From Lachnospiraceae bacterium (lineage in GTDB: Bacteria; Bacillota_A; Clostridia; Lachnospirales; Lachnospiraceae): 17,829 bases of DNA. The notes beneath the pieces are model-generated. The model searched no databases and was not told where the DNA came from. It saw only the letters and a program-made list of their open reading frames with translations. Each line of letters opens with the position of its first letter. The first letter of the stretch is position 1. The stretch lies in assembly GCA_017614185.1 (NCBI GenBank), contig JAGACI010000264.1:1-17829 (forward strand). Direction: 5' to 3'. The position numbers and the translations under genes are program-made. This document shows, piece after piece, positions 1 to 6,296 of this stretch.

Positions 1-422
1 CAGCCGATGAAATCTCAGGAGACTCATTCTTATATAACGGCAAGGCAGTAAGCTGCCTGGATGATCTTGACACAATCCTTAATAACCTTGGCGGCGGAAA
101 CAGAAGCGACACCGAAACAGAGGGTGAGTATTGCTATGATAACGGAACAGACGCCATGTGCGTTTTTACCCGAGAGATAAACGGTGAAGAATATCCGACT
201 GAAATCAGTATCCTTGACAAAACAGTTAAGACATCAAAGGGAATCGGTATCGGAAGCAGCGAGAAAGAGCTTAAAGACGCCTATGGCGACCCCAATGACG
301 TTATTCCCATTGAAAGTATTTTATACAACTATAAATTTGATGGCTATTCCATCACATTTACTATCGATGACGACGAAGTAAAGGCAATGTCATATTACAT
401 GAAGACGCCCGCCGTCAACTAA
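1..422 (+). CDS. Hypothetical protein, C-terminal part (5' end off window)
   Basis: The reading frame is open from the left edge (first full codon at 3) to a TAA at 420-422, giving about 139 residues with no start in view. I do not recognise a named family. The visible part is acidic and soluble, with no membrane segment. A segment near the middle (GIGIGSSEKELKDAYGDP) has the glycine-rich 'G-x-S-x-x-E-L-x-x-x-Y-G-x-P' pattern seen in small SmpA/BLIP-like modules of secreted Firmicute lipoproteins. The end alternates beta-prone stretches (YSITFTIDDDEVKAMSYYM). An extracellular lipoprotein is possible, but the N-terminus that would show it is missing. It is transcribed towards the repressor gene and ends at a shared terminator, so it is probably unrelated to the sugar-acid block. 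Confidence 0.7.
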   Translation, partial: ADEISGDSFLYNGKAVSCLDDLDTILNNLGGGNRSDTETEGEYCYDNGTDAMCVFTREINGEEYPTEISILDKTVKTSKGIGIGSSEKELKDAYGDPNDVIPIESILYNYKFDGYSITFTIDDDEVKAMSYYMKTPAVN

Positions 423-468
423 TAAGCCAACTACCATTTTGAACATATATTGTACTCCAAAAGCCCCC

Positions 469-509
469 AAAAAAAGATGGCGCCGGTATTGCTCCGGCGC
501 CGCTTTTTT
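469..509. terminator. Bidirectional intrinsic terminator
   Basis: There is a perfect 8-bp GC stem: GGCGCCGG (479-486) pairs with CCGGCGCC (494-501) around a 7-nt loop. Six T (504-509) follow on the plus strand. Seven A precede it (469-475), giving a U-tract on the minus strand. It lies between two convergent genes and should terminate both the partial upstream gene and the repressor gene. Confidence 0.9.
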
Positions 510-525
510 ATTGAAAAGAGGTATT

Positions 526-1212
526 CTACTTAAAATATGCGTAATTCTGGCGGATGTGCTCTCGCATAGTTTTCTCGGCGAGATCTGCATCCTTCTTTTT
601 CATAGCATCGAGTATCTTCTTGTGATAATCGAGAGCAGGTTTATATTTCATCTTCTCAATCACTGAATTCATTGACTCCTTCAAAACATTAAGAAGAATC
701 TCATAAGCCTTTATGAGCATGGGATTCCCACTCATGCTGACAATGTATGTATGGAATTTCAGGTCATAGTGAGAAAAGGACTTGCCATTGTCTTCCTCGG
801 CGGCCTTTTTCATCTTGCCAAGCATCTCCTCAAGCTGATCAAGGCTTCTGTCATCCATAAGCGGAGTGGCAATTCTGACACTTTCGGAATCAATCATCTC
901 ACGGAACTGGAACACATGCATCTGTGAGGGCTTCCCTATATACATAAGAGGAATAAGATCGTTAAGAGAATCCTCGGGACTCACTTCTCTTACATATGAG
1001 CCTGATCCTGTGCGGGTTTCAATAAGACCCAGGGCCTTAAGCTTCTGCATTGCCTGACGTATTGTCATGCGGCTTACTCCGAAGGTCTCAGAAAGCTCAT
1101 TCTCAGAGGGCAGCTTGTCTCCTGAGCGCCAGGTACCTTCTATAAGAAGATTCTGCATTTGCTCAAATACCTGTTCAACTGCATTGATTTTCTGAATTGG
1201 TTGAATGTTCAT
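526..1212 (-). CDS. GntR/FadR-family transcriptional repressor of the sugar-acid regulon (DgoR-like)
   Basis: A 228-residue regulator of normal FadR-subfamily length. Residues 10-75 form the winged helix-turn-helix (LPSENELSETFGVSRMTIRQ, then wing TGSGSYV). Residues about 95-220 form the all-helical FCD effector domain with probable metal ligands D150, H154, H197 and H219, which usually position a carboxylate ligand. The ATG is preceded by GGGG 4 nt upstream, a rather short spacing. The gene is divergent from the catabolic genes and has a consensus sigma-A promoter (1283-1311). A palindrome lies just downstream of that promoter, and matching palindromes lie in the two catabolic promoters, so autoregulation and repression of the neighbouring operon are likely. 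The effector is inferred, not seen: a sugar acid such as D-galactonate, or an intermediate of its breakdown. Confidence 0.93.
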   Translation of the reverse strand: MNIQPIQKINAVEQVFEQMQNLLIEGTWRSGDKLPSENELSETFGVSRMTIRQAMQKLKALGLIETRTGSGSYVREVSPEDSLNDLIPLMYIGKPSQMHVFQFREMIDSESVRIATPLMDDRSLDQLEEMLGKMKKAAEEDNGKSFSHYDLKFHTYIVSMSGNPMLIKAYEILLNVLKESMNSVIEKMKYKPALDYHKKILDAMKKKDADLAEKTMREHIRQNYAYFK

Positions 1213-1258
1213 AATTCCCCTTTTTTACTGAAACATAATGTCTGCCTGTAAGTTGAAT

Positions 1259-1273
1259 ACCTGTATAACAGGT
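1259..1273. promoter_or_regulatory. Operator in the repressor's own promoter
   Basis: Inverted repeat ACCTG-TATAA-CAGGT with perfect 5-bp arms. It lies immediately downstream of the expected start of the minus-strand transcript, 9 nt past the -10 box. It shares the ACCTGTnnnnCAG framework with the sites at 1408-1422 and 4381-4395. Autorepression by the GntR protein is inferred. Confidence 0.75.
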
Positions 1274-1282
1274 TCTTGCTTC

Positions 1283-1311
1283 ATTATATCTAGAATCTTT
1301 CAATATGTCAA
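1283..1311 (-). promoter_or_regulatory. Sigma-A promoter of the GntR-family gene
   Basis: Reading the minus strand, TTGACA (1311-1306) and TATAAT (1288-1283) are separated by exactly 17 nt, an exact consensus match in both boxes and in spacing. The start of transcription should fall near 1276, giving a leader of roughly 65 nt that contains the operator. Confidence 0.88.
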
Positions 1312-1371
1312 AATATTTTTTTTGTCTATTTTGCAAAAAAATGCAACTTAAGAATAGTGTATTTTCACCAA

Positions 1372-1400
1372 TTGACAATTAATCATGGGGATTATAAAAT
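1372..1400 (+). promoter_or_regulatory. Sigma-A promoter P1 ahead of the transketolase genes
   Basis: TTGACA (1372-1377), a 17-nt spacer and TAAAAT (1395-1400). The same boxes and spacing recur in P2, with TTGACT and TAAAAT. Transcription should start about 7 nt downstream, at the edge of the operator. Confidence 0.82.
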
Positions 1401-1407
1401 GACCTTA

Positions 1408-1422
1408 ACCTGTAATACAGCT
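1408..1422. promoter_or_regulatory. Operator O1 overlapping the start of P1 transcription
   Basis: Perfect palindrome CTGTA-A-TACAG (1410-1420) inside ACCTGTAATACAGCT, beginning 8 nt after the -10 box, where a bound repressor would block initiation. The TGTA-n-TACA core is the pattern I recall for E. coli DgoR. The exact same site recurs at 4381-4395. Confidence 0.82.
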
Positions 1423-1448
1423 TACAGCTGACAACTTACAGCATACAA
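1421..1448 (+). repeat. 14-nt-period direct repeat in the P1 leader
   Basis: CTTACAG occurs at 1421-1427 and again at 1435-1441. The second is followed by CATACAA. In the P2 copy only one CTTACAG is present, directly followed by CATACAA, so P1 carries 14 extra bases (1428-1441), consistent with a slip or recombination between the short repeats. Confidence 0.7.
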
Positions 1449-1480
1449 CCAAACTGCTATGAAATAATGGAGGACTAATC

Positions 1481-2302
1481 ATGGCATACAGCGAAGAATT
1501 AATCAAATCATTAAAGGAAAAAGGACAGCTGTTAAGGCGCGACTGTATCAAGTGCATCGGAGTCGGTGTGGCAGGTCACGTCGGGGGAAGCTGTTCCAGC
1601 GCAGATATAGTTGCTGCACTTTATTTCCATAAGATGAAAGTCGATCCCAGGAATCCCGAATGGGAAGGCAGAGATTACTTCCTTCTCTCCAAAGGACATG
1701 TGGCTATCTTGCAGTACGCCGCACTTGCAGAGAAAGGATATTTCCCCGTAGATGACCTTCCTCATTGTAAGGACATAGGCTTCTATCTTCAGGGGCATCC
1801 ACATCTCGGAACACCGGGAATTGAAGCGGGAACGGGATCGCTTGGTCAGGGCCTTTCTCTTGGCTCAGGTATCGCAATCGCAATGAAGCTTGATAAAAAG
1901 CCTAACAGAGTATATGTACTCGTCGGCGATGGCGAACAGGATGAGGGACAGATTTGGGAAGCAGCAATGTCATCCGCGGCAAAAGGACTTAACAACCTTT
2001 GCGCTATCATTGATAACAATGGATTACAGGCTACAGGCGTAATCAAGGACAGACTTCCTGTTGAGCCGGTGGCAGAGAAATGGAAAGCATTCGGCTGGAA
2101 CGTTATCGAGATTGACGGACATAACATGGAAGAAATCCTTACAGCTCTCGATGCGGCAGAGGAATGCAAAGACCGCCCTACAGCCATTGTAGCACATACA
2201 GTTAAAGGTAAGGGAATCAGTTTTGCGGAGAATCAGGTGGGATTCCATAACAGAGCCCTTACAAAAGAAGAATATGACAAAGCATTGGAAGAGCTTGCTT
2301 AA
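1481..2302 (+). CDS. Transketolase-like, N-terminal (TPP-binding) subunit
   Basis: A 273-residue subunit of a split transketolase, which moves two-carbon ketol units between sugars in the cytoplasm. The thiamine diphosphate site is clear: GDGEQDEGQIWEA at about 148-160, followed by the closing NN of IIDNNGLQ. The family histidines appear in KGHVAILQ and QGHPHLGTPG, followed by the conserved GSLGQGLSLGSGIA. An excellent GGAGG lies 9 nt before the ATG. Its partner subunit starts 25 nt downstream. Being first under P1, it is the most directly controlled gene of the regulon. Many Firmicutes carry such split pairs in addition to a full-length housekeeping transketolase, and relatives handle special substrates (D-apulose 4-phosphate; 6-deoxy-6-sulfofructose). 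The donor and acceptor here cannot be told from sequence. Confidence 0.93.
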   Translation: MAYSEELIKSLKEKGQLLRRDCIKCIGVGVAGHVGGSCSSADIVAALYFHKMKVDPRNPEWEGRDYFLLSKGHVAILQYAALAEKGYFPVDDLPHCKDIGFYLQGHPHLGTPGIEAGTGSLGQGLSLGSGIAIAMKLDKKPNRVYVLVGDGEQDEGQIWEAAMSSAAKGLNNLCAIIDNNGLQATGVIKDRLPVEPVAEKWKAFGWNVIEIDGHNMEEILTALDAAEECKDRPTAIVAHTVKGKGISFAENQVGFHNRALTKEEYDKALEELA

Positions 2303-2326
2303 GAGTTAGAAAAGGAGAAAAGTATC

Positions 2327-3268
2327 ATGGCTGAAACCAATCAAAGAACCGCTTATGGCCAGACGCTTGTTAAGCTCTGCCACGAAAATAAGAATATCGT
2401 AGCCCTTGATGCTGATCTGGGCGGATCTACCATGGGTAAGATGGTAGAACTTGACCCCGAGATTGCGGAAAGGCATATCGAGATGGGAATTGCCGAGGCT
2501 AACATGGCTTCAACAGCAGGTGGCCTTGCAAGAGCAGGCAAGATTCCTTTCATCAGTTCCTTCGCAGTATTTGCCGGAGGAAGAGCTTATGACCAGATAA
2601 GACAATCAATCGCCATCGGAAAATTAAATGTTAAAATCTGCGGTTCGTCCGCAGGATGTTCGGACTTCGGTGACGGTGCAACACACCAGTCGGTTGATGA
2701 CATTGCCTATATGCGTGTCATCCCCAATATGCAGGTTTTTGTTCCGGCAGATGCAAACGAGACAGTTGCGGTTGTCAATTACATGGCTGAGAACAAGGGA
2801 CCTATGTACATTCGCGTGAATCGTAATCCTTATGACAACGTTACACCTGAGGATGCAAAGTTTGTTCCGGGTGAGCCCGTTGTTTTGAAGGAAGGAAGCG
2901 ATGTTGCCATATTTGCGTGCGGTGTAATGGTTACCAAGGCACTCGAGGCTGCCAAGGCACTGGAAGGGAAGATTTCTGTCAAGGTAGTTAACGTTTGTTC
3001 TATTAAACCTTTGAACGAAGACAGCGTTGCAAAGATTGCAAAGAGTGTAAAGAAGGGTGTAGTAACCGCTGAAGAGCACAGCGTTATCGGAGGTCTTGGA
3101 AGCACAATTGCAGAGGCGCTTCGCCTTGAACGCACTCCGATCGAATTTGTCGGAGTAAACGATACCTTTGGTTCTTCTGCACATAACTACAATGATATCC
3201 TTAATTATCTTGGCCTCACGACTGAGCATATCATCGAGGCTGTTGAAAAAATAAATTCATTATCATAG
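2327..3268 (+). CDS. Transketolase-like, C-terminal (pyrimidine-binding) subunit
   Basis: A 313-residue partner of the preceding subunit, carrying the pyrimidine-binding and C-terminal transketolase domains. Visible landmarks are ALDADLGGSTM near the start, RHIEMGIAEANM with the glutamate that activates the thiamine ring, the FAVFAGGRAYDQIRQSIA segment, and HQSVDDIAYMRVIPNM with the substrate-side histidine. The region after about residue 190 has the alternating beta/alpha pattern of the transketolase C-domain, ending EHSVIGGLGSTIAE. AAGGAGA precedes the ATG. Neither subunit can work alone, so the two genes form one functional unit. E1 components of 2-oxoacid dehydrogenases and DXP synthase share this fold, but the overall pattern and the split size fit transketolase best. 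Confidence 0.92.
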   Translation: MAETNQRTAYGQTLVKLCHENKNIVALDADLGGSTMGKMVELDPEIAERHIEMGIAEANMASTAGGLARAGKIPFISSFAVFAGGRAYDQIRQSIAIGKLNVKICGSSAGCSDFGDGATHQSVDDIAYMRVIPNMQVFVPADANETVAVVNYMAENKGPMYIRVNRNPYDNVTPEDAKFVPGEPVVLKEGSDVAIFACGVMVTKALEAAKALEGKISVKVVNVCSIKPLNEDSVAKIAKSVKKGVVTAEEHSVIGGLGSTIAEALRLERTPIEFVGVNDTFGSSAHNYNDILNYLGLTTEHIIEAVEKINSLS

Positions 3269-3307
3269 AGGGAAGTTTAAGCACTTATAAAGAAAGGAAG
3301 AATCAAA

Positions 3308-4204
3308 ATGAAAGTAGGATTTGTCGGTCTTGGCATTATGGGACGCCCTATGTGTAAGAATCTGTTAAAAGCAGGTTACGAAGTAACGGCATTCGATCCT
3401 TTTGCCAAGGAAGCACTCGATGATGTTGTATCATGCGGTGCAAAAAGAGGCGAAAGCAATGCTGATGTTGCCTCAAAGAGTGATGTGGTTATCACTATGG
3501 TTCCCAATTCGCCTCATGTTCGCGAGGCTGTATTCGGACCTAAGGGTATTGCTGAAGGAGCGAAGCCCGGACTTGATATCATTGATATGAGTTCGATAGC
3601 ACCTCTTCAGTCCAAGGATATCGCTGAGAAGTGTAAGGAAAAAGGCATCAATATGATGGATGCTCCGGTTTCCGGAGGTGAACCTAAAGCTATTGATGGC
3701 TCGCTCTCAATCATGTGTGGCGGTCCGGAATCTTTGTTTGAGAAGTATAAAGAGTTGCTTGGTGTTATGGGCGCTTCGGTTGTCCACTGCGGTGATGTTA
3801 ACGGCGCAGGCAATACAACAAAACTTGCCAACCAGGTTATCGTTGCGGTTAATATTGCGGCATGTGCAGAGGCTTTCGAACTCGCTACAATGGCAGGCGT
3901 AGATCCTGAGAAAGTTTTTGCGGCAATTAAGGGCGGACTTGCAGGCTCAACGGTAATGAATGCAAAAGTTCCCATGATGCTTGACGGAAACTTCAAACCC
4001 GGATTCAGAATCGACCTTCACATCAAGGATCTTAACAATGCACTCGACACAGGCCACGGCGTAGGAACTCCTATGATTCTTACAAGCGCCGTTCAGGAGA
4101 TGCTTCAGTGGCTTCATAACAATGAGTGCGGAAGCGATGATCACAGTGCTATTCTCAAGTACTATGAGAACATTTCCGGCGTTGAAATGAGAAAAATTAA
4201 ATAG
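3308..4204 (+). CDS. garR: 2-hydroxy-3-oxopropionate (tartronate semialdehyde) reductase
   Basis: A 298-residue beta-hydroxyacid dehydrogenase that reduces tartronate semialdehyde to D-glycerate with NAD(P)H. The Rossmann motif GLGIMG is at 7-12, the substrate loop DAPVSGGEPKA at about 118-128 and the catalytic lysine is K172 in GAGNTTKLANQ. Several stretches match E. coli GarR as I remember it, notably GGLAGSTV, NFKPGFRIDLHIKDL and NALDTxHGVG, which separates it from 3-hydroxyisobutyrate dehydrogenases. GAAAGGAAG precedes the ATG. It follows the transketolase pair by 39 nt and is last before the second promoter. Glycerate kinase, which takes its product, is encoded at the far end of the same block. 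The source of tartronate semialdehyde is not evident from the neighbouring enzymes. Confidence 0.92.
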   Translation: MKVGFVGLGIMGRPMCKNLLKAGYEVTAFDPFAKEALDDVVSCGAKRGESNADVASKSDVVITMVPNSPHVREAVFGPKGIAEGAKPGLDIIDMSSIAPLQSKDIAEKCKEKGINMMDAPVSGGEPKAIDGSLSIMCGGPESLFEKYKELLGVMGASVVHCGDVNGAGNTTKLANQVIVAVNIAACAEAFELATMAGVDPEKVFAAIKGGLAGSTVMNAKVPMMLDGNFKPGFRIDLHIKDLNNALDTGHGVGTPMILTSAVQEMLQWLHNNECGSDDHSAILKYYENISGVEMRKIK

Positions 4205-4303
4205 GGTAACTAAAACAATAATTGTATTGGAACACTATCCCCTGCCAGGCTTTTTAATGACATAACCTCAAGACGTGAATCTCCCAATTGCCTTTTGTGA
4301 ATG
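4205..4303. other. Spacer after garR without a clear terminator
   Basis: There is a weak AT-rich hairpin just after the stop codon (CAATA-ATTG-TATTG), but no GC stem with a T-run. I see no gene here. Readthrough from P1 into the cyclase and transporter genes is therefore likely. Confidence 0.5.
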
Positions 4304-4344
4304 TTGCAAGAAAAAACGGGATTAGGATAGTATATTTTCGCTAA

Positions 4345-4373
4345 TTGACTTCCAATCCACAGGAAGATAAAAT
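4345..4373 (+). promoter_or_regulatory. Sigma-A promoter P2 ahead of the cyclase and transporter genes
   Basis: TTGACT (4345-4350), 17-nt spacer, TAAAAT (4368-4373), the same geometry as P1. It gives the distal genes (hydrolase, transporter, dehydratase and others) their own regulated start. Confidence 0.8.
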
Positions 4374-4380
4374 TAAATTA

Positions 4381-4395
4381 ACCTGTAATACAGCT
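4381..4395. promoter_or_regulatory. Operator O2 overlapping the start of P2 transcription
   Basis: Identical to O1: ACCTGTAATACAGCT with the perfect palindrome CTGTA-A-TACAG at 4383-4393, again 7 nt after the -10 box. Co-regulation by the GntR-family protein is inferred. Confidence 0.82.
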
Positions 4396-4462
4396 TACAG
4401 CATACAAGTTTTCAGAAATTGCAGACAGTTTGCATGGTAAGGACTGAAAAAGGAGAAAAACG

Positions 4463-5137
4463 TTGAAAGAATATTTGTCATATATTTTAGATTCGAACGC
4501 ACCGGTTTGGCCCGGTGAGCCCAACATAGAGATTACTCATTGCACACAGATTAAGGGAGAATGCAAATATAATTCATTTTTATCAAAGCTCCCCAATCAC
4601 TGTGGCACACACTATGACGGCCCCTGGCATTTTAATCCCAAAGGAGTTAAGTTTACAGAGCTTCCGATTGACTACTTCTGGTTTGAAGATATTGCTGTAG
4701 TCGATGCTCCAAAGAAACCCGGAGAGGGCGTGGTTCCCGGAGATTTGACTCCTTATGAAAAAGAGATTTCCAAAGCAAAACTTCTGCTGATTAAGACAGG
4801 CTTTTCATATGTAAGATCGGAGGAACCCGAGGTATACAGAAGCAACGGACCATACCTGACTCCTTCTGTAGCAAAGTATCTTGTAGAAACGTTCCCGAAT
4901 CTGAACACCGTAGGATTTGATTTCCTCTCAATAGGATCGCCTGCAAATACTTTATCGGCACAGACACATCAGATTTTGCTTGGATGCCAGTCGGATCATT
5001 TTGTGACGGGTATAGAGGATATGAACCTTCGACCTCTGTACGAGAATTCGGCAAGACTTAAAAGAGTCATAGCGGCGCCCTTAAGAATTGCGGGCGTAGA
5101 CAGCTCGCAGGTATGCGTGATGGCAGAGTTCGAATAA
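4463..5137 (+). CDS. Cyclase/kynurenine-formamidase-like metal-dependent hydrolase
   Basis: A 224-residue protein of the 'putative cyclase' fold (PF04199 type). The hallmark metal motif HxGTHxDxPxH is intact as HCGTHYDGPWH at about 47-57. Later family landmarks are GFDFLSIGSP and a histidine followed by an IEDMNL segment, matching the usual IExLxNL. It has no signal peptide, so it acts in the cytoplasm. Known members open cyclic or amide-like bonds (N-formylkynurenine, isatin). No tryptophan gene is nearby. Being first under P2 beside a sugar-acid pathway, it may act on a lactone or another cyclic sugar-acid form; that is inference only. The start is TTG, chosen because AGGAG lies 7 nt upstream and the frame begins with a normal family N-terminus. 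Confidence 0.85.
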   Translation: MKEYLSYILDSNAPVWPGEPNIEITHCTQIKGECKYNSFLSKLPNHCGTHYDGPWHFNPKGVKFTELPIDYFWFEDIAVVDAPKKPGEGVVPGDLTPYEKEISKAKLLLIKTGFSYVRSEEPEVYRSNGPYLTPSVAKYLVETFPNLNTVGFDFLSIGSPANTLSAQTHQILLGCQSDHFVTGIEDMNLRPLYENSARLKRVIAAPLRIAGVDSSQVCVMAEFE

Positions 5138-5195
5138 ATCAATTAATCACCTAAGGGTGGGGGAAAAATATATGTGTTAATTCAAGGAGGGAAAC

Positions 5196-6236
5196 ATGAA
5201 AAAGAAATTACTCGCAACATTATTAACAGCAGCAATGACACTTTCACTCTTCGCAGGCTGCGGCGGTGCAGCAGCTGAGAGTGCACCTGCAACCGAGAAC
5301 AAGGAAGAGGCACAGACTCCCGCTGCAGCAGAGCCCGCAGAGGCTGAGCCCGCAGCTGAAGCAGACGGAACACTTACAATCGGATTCAGCCAGTATGCAG
5401 CTTACAACAACTGGCGTGTAACCAACACCGATGACATCAACCGTGCACTCAACGATCAGGGCTGGAAAGTTATCTTCGCAGATGCCAATGATGATACAGC
5501 ACAGCAGATTTCAGATATCGAGGATATGATTGCGCAGCAGCCCGACTATCTTGTTATCGCACCTCGTGAACAGGAAGGCTATGAGAGCGTTCTTGAGGAA
5601 GCAAAAGAAGCAGGCATCAAGGTTGTTCTTTATGACCGTTTTGCTGATGGCCCTTACGATGTTCTTATCCAGGGCGATTACATCCTTGAAGGTGAGAATG
5701 CAGGTCAGGCAGTTGTTGATACATGCGGCGATACAGACGAAATCAATATTGTTGAGCTGACAGGAACTCCCGGTGCAGACGTTACAGCACAGCGTTCCGA
5801 AGGCTTTATGAATGTTATCAGCCAGCACAGCAACTATAAGATTCTTGCTTCACAGGTAGGTAATTTCTCTCGTACAGAGTCTCAGACAGCAATGGAGAAC
5901 TTAATCCAGTCATACGGCGATCAGATTGATGTTGTTTACGCACATTCAGATGATAACGGTATCGGCGCTATCAATGCTATCAAGGCAGCAGGCCTTAAGC
6001 CCGGCGAAGATATCCTTGTATTCGGCGTTGACGGAACAACAGACGGACTTCAGGCAATTATTGACGGTGAGATGAAGGCTACATATCTTTGCAATCCTTT
6101 CTACGGTGATGCAATCGTTGATCTCATCAAAAAGCTCGAAGCAGGCGAGACTTTCAGTGACAGAGTTGTACTTCAGGGTAAGCTTTATACACAGGAAAAT
6201 GCACAGGCTTCACTTGATGCCGGCGAAGGTTTCTAA
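5196..6236 (+). CDS. ytfQ: Sugar ABC transporter substrate-binding lipoprotein, YtfQ-like
   Basis: A 346-residue periplasmic-binding-protein family member anchored outside the membrane. Residues 1-22 form a lipoprotein signal (KKK, hydrophobic stretch, lipobox LFAGC) with C22 as the lipidated residue. An Ala/Glu/Pro-rich linker runs to about residue 53. The mature two-lobed domain starts at TLTIGFSQ. Segments such as ILEGENAG, NIVELTGTPGADVTAQR, GNFSRTESQTAMENLI and VVYAHSDDNGIGAINAIKAAGLKPG match E. coli YtfQ, the galactofuranose-binding protein, better than RbsB. AAGGAGGG precedes the ATG. The ligand may be a furanose sugar or a sugar acid or lactone; the downstream galactonate enzymes favour a galactose-derived ligand. 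It is followed by a hairpin that may raise its level over the other transporter parts. Confidence 0.9.
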   Translation: MKKKLLATLLTAAMTLSLFAGCGGAAAESAPATENKEEAQTPAAAEPAEAEPAAEADGTLTIGFSQYAAYNNWRVTNTDDINRALNDQGWKVIFADANDDTAQQISDIEDMIAQQPDYLVIAPREQEGYESVLEEAKEAGIKVVLYDRFADGPYDVLIQGDYILEGENAGQAVVDTCGDTDEINIVELTGTPGADVTAQRSEGFMNVISQHSNYKILASQVGNFSRTESQTAMENLIQSYGDQIDVVYAHSDDNGIGAINAIKAAGLKPGEDILVFGVDGTTDGLQAIIDGEMKATYLCNPFYGDAIVDLIKKLEAGETFSDRVVLQGKLYTQENAQASLDAGEGF

Positions 6237-6253
6237 GCAACTTATATGAAAGG

Positions 6254-6281
6254 TGGGAGGAGCCCCGGCTCCTCCTATTTT
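6254..6281 (+). terminator. Intra-operon hairpin after the binding-protein gene
   Basis: GGAGGAGCC (6256-6264) is complementary to GGCTCCTCC (6267-6275). With a realistic 4-nt loop the stem is about 8 bp, extended outward by G-U and T-A pairs, and four T follow. It fits a partial terminator or 3'-end stabiliser giving more binding protein than ATPase and permeases. Its 5' arm also carries a strong but misplaced GGAGG, with no start codon at the right distance. Confidence 0.7.
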
Positions 6282-6296
6282 AAGCAGGGATATCAC

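Larger units (their letters stand above)
1331..1427 (+). repeat. Duplicated promoter module, copy 1
   Basis: This 97-bp block aligns without gaps to 4304-4400. By hand count about 72 of 97 positions are identical, with the last 23 identical. It contains the -35, the -10 and the operator. Weaker similarity continues to about 1318. Confidence 0.85.
4304..4400 (+). repeat. Duplicated promoter module, copy 2
   Basis: Ungapped counterpart of 1331-1427, with identity highest over the last 23 bases (4378-4400), which hold the operator. The two copies lie about 3 kb apart in the same orientation. Confidence 0.85.

Noticed and set aside
1175..1378. 67-residue minus-strand open frame overlapping the intergenic region
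   Set aside because: It covers the repressor promoter, both operators' surroundings and the P1 -35, overlaps the repressor start in another frame and has no family resemblance.
2624..3229. 201-residue open frame opposite the transketolase C-subunit
   Set aside because: Low-complexity, cysteine- and arginine-rich translation typical of an antisense shadow; the sense strand is a clear gene.
4205..4303. Terminator separating the P1 and P2 modules
   Set aside because: Only a weak AT-rich hairpin and an over-tight CCTG-C-CAGG palindrome were found; no GC stem plus T-run.
1481..5137. D-apiose (apulose transketolase) or sulfoquinovose (sulfo-transketolase) pathway
   Set aside because: No apulose kinase, apiose isomerase or reductase, sulfolactaldehyde enzyme or sulfonate transporter accompanies the transketolase; DgoD, GarR and GarK point to sugar acids.
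6246..6296. Upstream in-frame ATG for the transporter ATPase
   Set aside because: The extra 17 residues are encoded by a GC hairpin, resemble no ATPase N-terminus, and the ATG at 6297 has a suitable AGGGA site.
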